Part shown: positions 15,226 through 22,787 of the stretch, one piece after another | Layout of the letters: every line of letters starts with the position of its first letter | How positions within the stretch are numbered: the stretch's first letter is position 1 | Assembly (NCBI GenBank): GCA_017746715.1 | Contig: JAGHZQ010000065.1 | Coordinates: forward strand, 62,001 to 126,000 | Source of the DNA: Cyanobacteria bacterium SBLK | GTDB taxonomy: Bacteria; Cyanobacteriota; Cyanobacteriia; Cyanobacteriales; Spirulinaceae | DNA: 64,000 bases | Direction: 5' to 3' | Translations under genes and position numbers: made by a program | The notes under the pieces: model-generated | The model's database searches: none | The model's input: the letters and a program-made list of their open reading frames with translations, nothing else | Told to the model about the DNA's origin: nothing

Positions 15226-17979
15226 ATGATAGGAGAAGAATTTGCCTTTAGTGTGATTAGCAGTCTTTTTGCGAATGCCCTACAATCCAGTGCTTTCCAA
15301 TCGGTAAAATTCGTACAGCGCCTCAAAATCAAAAATCGTGTTGAAATTGCTACAGCAGAAGTTGCACAACTGTTGCAAGTCTTTCTCTCTCAAGAAAATA
15401 TAACAGAGCATCAGCAAAGATTGTTAATGCAAACCTGTGTTGAGGAACTTCGCCCTCTGGCTGAAACTCCAGAACAGTTATTTAAAGGCTCTTTAAATGG
15501 TCAACAGATTTTTGATAATTTATACAAAGATCGCCCTTTTCCTGAAGTTGTCGTTGACGAAGGGTTAAAGGAAGTTTATGCACTTTTATGTCCTCGAATT
15601 GCCACGCTATTGTGTAAAATTCCAGCAGCAGTAACGGAATGGGAAGGCGAAGCATGGCGAGAAAATTTTCGACGTTTTGATGAGATCGTGGAAGAGTTGC
15701 GATCGCTTTTTGCAAAGGTGGATGCTTTAGCCATAGAATCCTCTCAACAAGCCGATAAAACCCTCAGAAATGCTCGCCGTATTGTCGCCCAAAAAATCGG
15801 GATCGAACTCGATTTAACGGGTTTGAGAGCAGATCGTCCGGTTGCAGGAAAATTCGCTAATTTTTTCGTTCATCCCCAACTCGTTTATCAGGAGATCGAG
15901 CAGGGTAAAAATGAGATTATTGAGACAGAAAATGATAGTTTCGATCGCTTTATCGGTTGGAAAAACCGAGCAGTTTTAATTGGCGGACCCGGTGCAGGCA
16001 AATCTACTTGGTCAAAATGGTTGCAACGAGAAACGGTATTGAGCGATCGCTGGGAAGGGATTGGAGTTCGCGTTGAATTACGCGGTTTAACTGGCGATTC
16101 TTTGCCCTCTTTAAACGATCTCATTCGCAAGATAGTAGGGGATGTTTTAAAAGATGAAATCACAAGCGATCGCCTGCATCAATGGCTCGAAAAAAAGCAG
16201 GTTATTTTTATTTTAGATGGGTTTGATGAAATTGCACCCAGTTCTCGCGACACGGTACGAAATTGGATTCTAGAGTTACAGATTGCGGCGCAGAATTGTC
16301 CGATTGTTTTGACTTCTCGATCTTTAACGACGGAACATTTAGGGAGTTTGGGTGATGAGTGGTTGAGTTGGTCGGTCGAACCTTTTGACGAATCAAGAAT
16401 TGTAGATTATATTCAACGCTGGTATCAGCATACACCTTTATTAGTGGATGGCGATCGGGAAATTGACGCGCATAAACTCGCACAAGAGTGGCGCAACGAT
16501 CCGACAATTGAACCATTAACGGGAAATCCGCTTTTATTATCAACTTTGTTAATGGTTCATCATTTAGATGGTCGCCTTCCTAGCGGACGTTCTAAGCTGT
16601 ATGAGCGTTATGTTGAAGGAATGTTGGGATTATGGGACGATCGCCGCAAAGTGACCGCAACTAGCATACAACTTTCTCCAGAACAAAAACGCAAAATTTT
16701 GCAAGGTCTTGCATTATCGATGCACTTACAAGAAACAGACCAACTCGATGAAGAGGAAATATTGAGTCTAATTGCGAAATTGCTCGATGAAATGAAGATA
16801 GAGTTACCGATAAGGGAAGTTGTAGATACGTTGAGAGAGCGATCGGGGTTAATTGTCGGACCCGGTATTTATAGTTTCGTTCATAAAAGCGTGGCAGAAT
16901 ATTTAGTAGCGGAAACGATTGTACAAGGCGATCGGCGAGACGAGTCGGGACGAAGGATAGATCGCTGGACTCTCTTTGAGAATCGAGATAGCGATCGGTG
17001 GAATACTATTATTTTTCTTTGGGCTGGTCTAGCTTCTGTTGCTGATGTTGAGGAATTTCTTGATAAATGTAATGAGCATAAAAGTCATGAGCTTGCTTAT
17101 GGACTTCTTTACGATCAATATGATAATATACCTTCAATAATTCGTATTAAGTTTTTACGGGATCTTCTAGACAAAGAATATGATTTTTATGTAGCTATAG
17201 ATAGTTCATTTTATATATCAACCTCATCTCTTACTTCTGAATTATGGGAAGTCCCAAAAATGAGGGATTTGGATTTGCCAATAACAAACTTAACAATTAG
17301 AAAACTTGGCGGTCAAACAGCAGAGTTATATGATTTATTATCTTATGCTGTTACAAATAATGATATTAATTGGTCAGATGTTACAAATACTACAAAGAAG
17401 GTGATGAGAGATATCATGTGGACGCTGTGTATTCATAATATTCAAGATGTTGATAACTGGGAAAAATGCTTAAGGTCTCAACCTCCTGAAAATGGTAGAA
17501 ATTCGATTTGGATAGCATGGTCCATTCAGTCTATTATTGATAATTATTTAATCAATAGCGAACACCCTAAGTACAAAGTATTTCTTTCGATTTTAAGCGA
17601 ATACTTTCCCGATCATAGTAAATTCATACCGATCTGGCTTATTGCGACATCACGAAGTTTATTTGCACACTTCTTTAAGCAAAATCAAGTACCATCTAAA
17701 TACTATATCAATACCCTTGACAAAAAGGTAATTGAACAAAGTTTACAAATACTTACTTCTACTAAGGAGTTCTTTATTGATTCTGAATTGCTACAAAATA
17801 TAAAACACTATCATATATTATTTGGGCGCGAAGTAGTAGATTTACTCAAAGATTTTATAAGAAAAATAGACGAACTATACGATCGCAAAATCCTAGAAGA
17901 CGAATCCCTTTACAAACAAACAAAGCAATTCATACAAAAATTGATAGAGCGTCGAGAGCGAGAAAAAGTAAGAGAATGA
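15226..17979 (+). CDS. NACHT-domain STAND NTPase, candidate defence protein
   Basis: 917 residues. The N-terminal part (1-200) is helical, begins with 'MIGEEFAFSVISSLFANAL' and matches no effector I recognise. The NACHT module has Walker A 'GGPGAGKST' (253-261) and Walker B 'VIFILDGFDE' (326-335), then 'IVLTSRS' sensor and 'LTGNPLLLSTLLMVHH' helical parts characteristic of NACHT proteins, and 'FVHKSVAEYLVAE' near 545. The C-terminal third (from base about 17030) is clearly more AT-rich than the rest, has no WD40 or TPR repeats that I can recognise, and may be the sensor. Bacterial NACHT proteins are known in anti-phage immunity. It stands alone between unrelated genes, with no toxin partner visible. 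Confidence 0.85.
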   Translation: MIGEEFAFSVISSLFANALQSSAFQSVKFVQRLKIKNRVEIATAEVAQLLQVFLSQENITEHQQRLLMQTCVEELRPLAETPEQLFKGSLNGQQIFDNLYKDRPFPEVVVDEGLKEVYALLCPRIATLLCKIPAAVTEWEGEAWRENFRRFDEIVEELRSLFAKVDALAIESSQQADKTLRNARRIVAQKIGIELDLTGLRADRPVAGKFANFFVHPQLVYQEIEQGKNEIIETENDSFDRFIGWKNRAVLIGGPGAGKSTWSKWLQRETVLSDRWEGIGVRVELRGLTGDSLPSLNDLIRKIVGDVLKDEITSDRLHQWLEKKQVIFILDGFDEIAPSSRDTVRNWILELQIAAQNCPIVLTSRSLTTEHLGSLGDEWLSWSVEPFDESRIVDYIQRWYQHTPLLVDGDREIDAHKLAQEWRNDPTIEPLTGNPLLLSTLLMVHHLDGRLPSGRSKLYERYVEGMLGLWDDRRKVTATSIQLSPEQKRKILQGLALSMHLQETDQLDEEEILSLIAKLLDEMKIELPIREVVDTLRERSGLIVGPGIYSFVHKSVAEYLVAETIVQGDRRDESGRRIDRWTLFENRDSDRWNTIIFLWAGLASVADVEEFLDKCNEHKSHELAYGLLYDQYDNIPSIIRIKFLRDLLDKEYDFYVAIDSSFYISTSSLTSELWEVPKMRDLDLPITNLTIRKLGGQTAELYDLLSYAVTNNDINWSDVTNTTKKVMRDIMWTLCIHNIQDVDNWEKCLRSQPPENGRNSIWIAWSIQSIIDNYLINSEHPKYKVFLSILSEYFPDHSKFIPIWLIATSRSLFAHFFKQNQVPSKYYINTLDKKVIEQSLQILTSTKEFFIDSELLQNIKHYHILFGREVVDLLKDFIRKIDELYDRKILEDESLYKQTKQFIQKLIERREREKVRE

Positions 17980-18099
17980 AATTTAGAAACTTTAGTCGAG
18001 TTATTCCCCGATCGCGATTACATCGAAATCAACCGAGAGGCGATCGTCGTTCATCAATAGCGATCGCTTCACTGCCAGAAACAGGATAATCCTTGAAAA

Positions 18100-18134
18100 G
18101 CGATTGCAATGGTTGCCAACCACAACGCAATCGC
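18100..18134. terminator. Bidirectional hairpin between convergent NACHT and hom genes
   Basis: Outer arms GCGATTGC and GCAATCGC with inner arms GGTTG and CAACC. An A-run lies on one side and TTTT on the other, as expected for a terminator used from both strands. Confidence 0.65.
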
Positions 18135-18143
18135 CATTTTGAA

Positions 18144-19445
18144 TTAAAACACCCGTAAAATACTCGCCACCTTAATATCATCCACGGACTCAAATTCATG
18201 GATGGCATCGACCGCTTTACGGAAATTGCCCTCTCGGACATCGTGAGTAACCACTACTACCTCCGCGCGATCTCCCTGAAAGCCGATTTGCACCAAAGAT
18301 TCCAAACTCACCTCATTATTTCCGAAACAAGTCCCCAAATGCCCTAAAACCCCCGGACGATCGCCGCACAAGAAACGAGCGTAAAATTTAGTTTCCAACT
18401 CGTCAATCGGCGTAACCGCAGCATAATCTTGATGGAAACAGCCATAAAGAGGATGAGCGCCTTTACTGGCATCAATACTCTTGAGCAACGCCACAATATT
18501 GAGAATATCCGCCACCACTGCACTCGCCGTCGCCCCTTTCCCTGCACCGGGGCCGAAAAACATCACCTGTCCCAAGGGATCTCCCTCTACAAAAATGGCA
18601 TTGTACACCCCATTCACGCTCGCGAGAGGGTGTTTGTAAGGGACGAGAGTGGGTCCGACGCGCACTTGCAAACTGTTATGAGTATGACTATCTTTTTGAG
18701 CGATCGCTAGCAATTTAATGGCAAATCCCAAGCGATCGGCATAGGTAATATCGGTGGTGTTAATTTGACGAATGCCCTCCCGTTCGATATCCTCATAGCG
18801 AATGCGATCGCCAAAGGCTAGAGAAGCCAAAATCGAAATCTTATCCGCCGCATCGAATCCATCTACATCCGCCGTCGGATCTGCTTCGGCATAGCCCAAG
18901 TGCTGCGCTTCTGCGAGCACGTCACCAAAATCCCGCCCCGCTTCCTTCATCTGGGTCAAAATATAATTAGTCGTCCCGTTAATAATCCCCGTCACGCGCT
19001 GAATGCGGTTAGCTCCGAGGGACTGTTTTAAAGGTTGTAAAATGGGAATTCCCCCTCCTACTGCCGCTTCGAGGAGGACGTAAACCCCCGCCTCATTTGC
19101 GGCTTTGTAAATTTCGTCCCCGTGACGGGCAATGACCGCTTTATTCGCCGTTACAATATGCTTGCCCGAAGCGATCGCCTTGAGGATCAGCGATCGTGCC
19201 GGTTCGATTCCCCCAATCAATTCCACGACAATATCGACTTGGGGATCGCTGACAATTGCTTCTAAATCTGTCGTTAAAATTTCCCGAGGGAAAGCAATAT
19301 CCCGAAGTTTATCGAGAGAGCGAACCCCCACGCGATAAATTTCCACTTCAGCGAGCAAAGCATTACGCCCAGCTGAATTCAATAAAATTTCTGCCGTTCC
19401 CGTTCCCACGGTGCCCAAGCCCAGCAACCCTATCGTAAAAGCCAC
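18144..19445 (-). CDS. hom: Homoserine dehydrogenase
   Basis: 433 residues. NAD(P)-binding Rossmann start 'GLLGLGTVGTGTAEILL', 'VTANKAVIARHGDE' and 'GGGIPILQPLKQSL' (substrate and nucleotide region), 'GIINGTTNYILTQM', 'EADPTADVDGFDAADK' active-site stretch, and a C-terminal ACT domain ('RPGVLGHLGTCFGNNEVSL', about 350-430) for feedback control by an amino acid, typically threonine. It reduces aspartate semialdehyde to homoserine for threonine and methionine synthesis. Monofunctional, with no fused aspartokinase. Convergent with the NACHT gene, divergent from sqdB. Confidence 0.95.
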   Translation of the reverse strand: MAFTIGLLGLGTVGTGTAEILLNSAGRNALLAEVEIYRVGVRSLDKLRDIAFPREILTTDLEAIVSDPQVDIVVELIGGIEPARSLILKAIASGKHIVTANKAVIARHGDEIYKAANEAGVYVLLEAAVGGGIPILQPLKQSLGANRIQRVTGIINGTTNYILTQMKEAGRDFGDVLAEAQHLGYAEADPTADVDGFDAADKISILASLAFGDRIRYEDIEREGIRQINTTDITYADRLGFAIKLLAIAQKDSHTHNSLQVRVGPTLVPYKHPLASVNGVYNAIFVEGDPLGQVMFFGPGAGKGATASAVVADILNIVALLKSIDASKGAHPLYGCFHQDYAAVTPIDELETKFYARFLCGDRPGVLGHLGTCFGNNEVSLESLVQIGFQGDRAEVVVVTHDVREGNFRKAVDAIHEFESVDDIKVASILRVF

Positions 19446-19666
19446 AATCTGTATTTCTCTAACATTGTCCTTCCTCTAGAGTAGCGAGAATTGGCAGTTG
19501 GGGAAAGGCAGAAGGATTGAGAACAAAATCTTTAAAATCTGATTTTTCCCGCTAAAAACATGTTAAATTGCCGAGTTGAGCGCGAGGGAACTCCAAAAAT
19601 ATTCCAAAGATGTCCATTACCTGATACATTTACCCAGTATCGGCAAATACAGTTTAGAGAAATAAT

Positions 19667-20908
19667 ATGAAAGCTCTGGTTATCGGTGGTGATGGTTATT
19701 GCGGTTGGGCAACAGCACTCCACCTTTCTAATAAAGGATACGAAGTCGGCATTCTCGATAATTTAAGCCGTCGCCATTGGGATAGTCAGTTGGGAGTCGA
19801 AACCCTCACCCCCATCGCCCCTATTCAGAAACGCTTGCAACGGTGGACGGAATTGACCGGGAAAACGATCGATTTATTTATTGGCGATATTACCAATTAT
19901 GATTTCTTAATTAAAGCACTGCGAAAATTCGAACCGGAAGCGATCGTTCACTTCGGCGAACAACGAGCGGCTCCTTACTCCATGATCGATCGCGAACACG
20001 CGGTCTTTACCCAAGTTAATAATGTCGTGGGTACGCTCAATATTCTCTATGCCATGAAAGAAGAGTTTCCCGACAGTCATTTGGTGAAGTTGGGAACCAT
20101 GGGAGAATACGGAACTCCCAATATTGATATTGAAGAAGGTTATATCGAGATCGAACACAACGGGCGCAAAGACACGCTTCCTTATCCCAAACAACCCGGC
20201 AGTTTTTACCATCTTTCCAAAGTTCACGACAGCCACAATATTCACTTCGCTTGCAAAATTTGGGGGCTGCGAGCTACAGATTTAAACCAAGGGATAGTGT
20301 ACGGGGTGAAAACTGAAGAGACAGCAATGGATGAGATGCTCATCAACCGCTTGGACTATGATGGCGTTTTCGGGACGGCATTAAATCGCTTCTGTATTCA
20401 AGCTGCTATCGGGCATCCTTTAACAGTGTACGGAAAAGGCGGTCAAACTCGTGGTTTACTTGATATTCGCGATACGGTGCGCTGCATGGAACTCGCCATC
20501 GCCAATCCCGCAGATCCCGGACAGTTCCGTGTTTTTAACCAATTCACGGAACTCTTTAGCGTTGCCGATTTGGCTCAAAAAGTTAAGGAAGCAGGCGCAA
20601 CAATCGGATTGGACGTGACCATTAACAATCTTCCCAATCCTCGCGTCGAGTTAGAAGAGCATTATTTTAACGCGAAGAACACCAAACTTCTCGATTTGGG
20701 CTTGCAACCCCACTATCTCAATGAATCGTTACTCGATTCTCTCCTGAATTTTGCTGCCAAGTACAAACACCGCGTTGACAAACAACAAATTCTGCCGACG
20801 GTTTCTTGGCATCGAGATAAGAAAGAGGATGAATCTCCCTCTAGCAATGGTATGGGAACGAATGGTTCTACTCCAACTGCTTCTCCCAAACCCGTTGCAG
20901 CAACATAA
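19667..20908 (+). CDS. sqdB: UDP-sulfoquinovose synthase
   Basis: 413 residues. SDR-fold NAD enzyme with an atypical glycine motif 'VIGGDGYCGWATALHL' (4-20), 'DNLSRRHWD', 'VHFGEQRAAPYSM', the catalytic Tyr-Lys in 'FYHLSKVHDSHN', and 'QGIVYGVKTEET', all typical of SqdB. It makes UDP-sulfoquinovose from UDP-glucose and sulfite for the thylakoid lipid SQDG. A Ser/Asn/Thr-rich C-terminal tail (about the last 25 residues) looks strain-specific. The partner glycosyltransferase gene sqdX, often adjacent in cyanobacteria, is not here; a 1.9-kb gene-free region follows. Confidence 0.95.
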   Translation: MKALVIGGDGYCGWATALHLSNKGYEVGILDNLSRRHWDSQLGVETLTPIAPIQKRLQRWTELTGKTIDLFIGDITNYDFLIKALRKFEPEAIVHFGEQRAAPYSMIDREHAVFTQVNNVVGTLNILYAMKEEFPDSHLVKLGTMGEYGTPNIDIEEGYIEIEHNGRKDTLPYPKQPGSFYHLSKVHDSHNIHFACKIWGLRATDLNQGIVYGVKTEETAMDEMLINRLDYDGVFGTALNRFCIQAAIGHPLTVYGKGGQTRGLLDIRDTVRCMELAIANPADPGQFRVFNQFTELFSVADLAQKVKEAGATIGLDVTINNLPNPRVELEEHYFNAKNTKLLDLGLQPHYLNESLLDSLLNFAAKYKHRVDKQQILPTVSWHRDKKEDESPSSNGMGTNGSTPTASPKPVAAT

Positions 20909-20947
20909 TGCTTTAAGGCGATCGCCCCTCGAGCCCCTAGAAAAGTA

Positions 20948-20984
20948 TATAGAGATATTCCTACGGACATCTCTATATTTTTTT
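20948..20984 (+). terminator. Rho-independent terminator of sqdB
   Basis: Perfect 9-bp stem TATAGAGAT / ATCTCTATA with a 12-base loop, followed by a run of seven T, 40 bases after the sqdB stop. Confidence 0.85.
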
Positions 20985-21061
20985 GCCTTGGCGATCGAAA
21001 GACCTTGGCTGAAAATCGCGTAAAGAGCGCGAAACCACCTTGGACAGGGAGCACTCGCTCC

Positions 21062-21078
21062 GTTGCTCTGAGTGCAAC
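21062..21078. repeat. Hairpin GTTGC-TCTGAGT-GCAAC (copy 1)
   Basis: 5-bp stem around the 7-base centre TCTGAGT. A variant with the same centre and a coordinated stem change (GTTAC ... GTAAT) is at 22106-22122. The neighbouring bases also agree (CTCCGTT and CTCTGTT). Confidence 0.45.
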
Positions 21079-21093
21079 TGGTTTTGTTCTATG

Positions 21094-21144
21094 ACATTCC
21101 CCTAATACTGAAAATAGAGGCAGCTAAAACGACAATCTCTAAAG
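21094..21144. repeat. Degenerate copy of the ammonia-lyase leader (direct repeat with 22704-22754)
   Basis: Both copies read ACATT-CCCTAA-AC-G-AAATAGAGGCAG with small changes, followed by purine-rich sequence and CTTCTA. The other copy ends about 35 bases before the ATG of the ammonia-lyase gene. The pair brackets most of the gene-free region. Confidence 0.5.
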
Positions 21145-21488
21145 ACTCAACCTCCTTCTACTAGACTTTTTTTCAATCGCAAACTATCTTCGATAGATTG
21201 GTTGCGTACTTCTTCTCTTCACAATTCACAATCTGTACAATCGCCACTTAAGTAGTTTTTTGGGCTTTGATAATTATCCTATAAGTTTAATTCTGAAAAT
21301 TTAATAAGTTTTCCCTGAATTTTGTCAATGAAATATTGTCTATTTTTAGAATAATGAGATATAATAACTGTTTTGAGAAAAATTTAAAATTATCAAAACT
21401 TAACCTTACTCTCGGCACAGCTCTTACTCTCAAAAGTAAAAGTTAATATCTTTAGCTGCAATCGTTGATTGATGACAGTAAAAATGCT

Positions 21489-21516
21489 ATTGTTACAATA
21501 TTGTGACAGTAACAAT
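21489..21516. repeat. 8-bp inverted repeat ATTGTTAC / GTAACAAT
   Basis: Perfect arms around a 12-base centre that itself contains the palindrome CAATATTG. It could be an operator; no gene start is close by. Confidence 0.45.
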
Positions 21517-22105
21517 ACCTAAGCAATTGCAGTAATTCAAAAAGTTAATGGCTGCAAATTTGCCTTGGCAGCTAAAAAATACACAAATTCAAAATTCTTT
21601 CACATTCAATATCTCAAATACAACGTGTTGAATGAGCATATAGAATATCGTGTATTGGGCTTTTGCATTAAATCAACATTAAGTGCATATATTTTGAGTT
21701 GGGTTGATTTAACGGGTCTTTACAATTGCGCTCCTTGTCCGCGAGGAAATACGTAGAGCAATCTACACGCAGAAAAGAAGGCCAATCTCTCGATCTCTGG
21801 CTGCCAATAATCGGGAGCAACTCTTGCATCAAGAAGATTATTTTCTGTCTTGGTCAGTCTGATTTTGCAGAATCGGAAAGAGGAGGTATTGTTGGGATAA
21901 TCTCCCGATACAGTCCTACACAATTAAAACCCAAAGTTTGAAGTAAGTTTAACCTCAAAAATGAACCATCAACACAAAACCTAAACTTGATATGCCTATG
22001 GATTTAGGCACATTAATTTCTTATTACAAGAAAGTGTGAAGGAATATTCTTTTCATGAAGATTACGTAAAAATCACGGAAACAATTGACAGAAATCACTG
22101 ACTCT

Positions 22106-22122
22106 GTTACTCTGAGTGTAAT
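22106..22122. repeat. Hairpin GTTAC-TCTGAGT-GTAAT (copy 2)
   Basis: Same centre as 21062-21078 with a stem base pair changed on both sides (G-C to A-T), one outer pair becoming G-T. Confidence 0.45.
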
Positions 22123-22164
22123 GAGCAAATAAGTAAATTGCTATTTACCTCTATTTCAAAAAAG

Positions 22165-22257
22165 TGCTCTTTTGAACAAAACAAACAAATAAAAAGTGTC
22201 CTTTTGAACAGAACACAAGAAATTCAAAAGAACACGTTTATAAAATTCAAAAGAGCA
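22165..22257. repeat. Nested double inverted repeat, about 93 bp
   Basis: Outer arms TGCTCTTTTGAA (22165-22176) and TTCAAAAGAGCA (22246-22257) are perfectly complementary over 12 bp. Inner arms GTGTCCTTTTGAA (22196-22208) and TTCAAAAGAACAC (22223-22235) match at 12 of 13. All four arms share CTTTTGAA, so alternative pairings are possible. This could fold as one long stem-loop RNA or serve as a four-site operator array. Confidence 0.7.
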
Positions 22258-22262
22258 AGTAT

Positions 22263-22294
22263 GCTATAGAGATAAATACGCTATAGAGATAAAT
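22263..22294. repeat. 17-bp tandem duplication (GCTATAGAGATAAAT)
   Basis: Two perfect copies of GCTATAGAGATAAAT, starting at 22263 and 22280. Confidence 0.75.
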
Positions 22295-22418
22295 CAGCTA
22301 AAGCCAATAATGAGACTGCCATCAACTTTATTAGTTTTATGTCCTGATTTCTCTATACATAGTTTTACTTACTCAATTTGTTTGTTAATTGGTCTACTCC
22401 TCTAAACCATTCAGTCTA

Positions 22419-22450
22419 AGCTATATTCCAATCTAGCTATATTCCAATCT
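22419..22450. repeat. Perfect 16-bp tandem duplication (AGCTATATTCCAATCT)
   Basis: Two adjacent identical copies, 22419-22434 and 22435-22450. It is followed by further slipped repeats (TAGAGAATAGTTT and TAGAGAGTAGTTT near 22469-22495). Confidence 0.8.
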
Positions 22451-22516
22451 ATGGAATTCCAACCAGTCTAGAGAATAGTTTTTAGAGAGTAGTTTCCAAA
22501 TAATTTTTCCAAACAA

Positions 22517-22542
22517 TTTGAGTTCAATTTTTGAGTTCAATT
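22517..22542. repeat. Perfect 13-bp tandem duplication (TTTGAGTTCAATT)
   Basis: Two adjacent identical copies, 22517-22529 and 22530-22542. Confidence 0.8.
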
Positions 22543-22787
22543 AATGGGGGTTTGTAGATAAGGTTTGTTAGGGATTTGTGTTAGATTTGGATATTCAATT
22601 AGAATGTTCAAATCATGGATATACCGACCGACTAGATAAAATAAATTATATCGATCTAACTCGATCGATCTAACTTGGCCGTATATTTCATTAATTTTCT
22701 ACAACATTACCCTAACACCGAAATAGAGGCAGTGGAAGTGACTGCGATCACATCAAAAAGGAAAAACTTTCTTCTAGGAGAGAAAAA

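Larger units (their letters stand above)
20985..22787. other. 1.8-kb AT-rich, gene-free region with many short direct and inverted repeats
   Basis: No frame here gives a protein I would defend; the longest ORFs (about 60-70 codons at 21565-21756, 21720-21923 and 21726-21941) have no recognisable features and partly overlap on opposite strands. The region carries at least three perfect or near-perfect tandem duplications of 13-17 bp, nested inverted repeats at 22165-22257, a pair of covarying hairpins and a degenerate copy of the sequence found just upstream of the ammonia-lyase gene. It is either a long regulatory upstream region for the downstream operon, the site of non-coding RNAs, or a decayed insert. 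Listed sub-features give the positions. Confidence 0.6.

Noticed and set aside
17985..18057. Short frame after the NACHT gene encoding 'LETLVELFPDRDYIEINREA'
   Set aside because: It reads like protein but is about 25 codons, has no start and follows a stop; too little to call a gene, possibly a remnant.
19199..19220. GGTTCGATTCC, a T-arm-like sequence suggesting a tRNA
   Set aside because: It is inside hom on the coding strand and has no matching acceptor or anticodon stems. No tRNA was found in the window.
21565..21941. Short overlapping ORFs in the gene-free region (21565-21756, 21720-21923, 21726-21941)
   Set aside because: No signal peptide, domain or good ribosome site; two lie on opposite strands over the same bases.
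22165..22542. CRISPR array
   Set aside because: The tandem repeats differ from one another and have no regular spacers; they are separate slippage duplications and inverted repeats.
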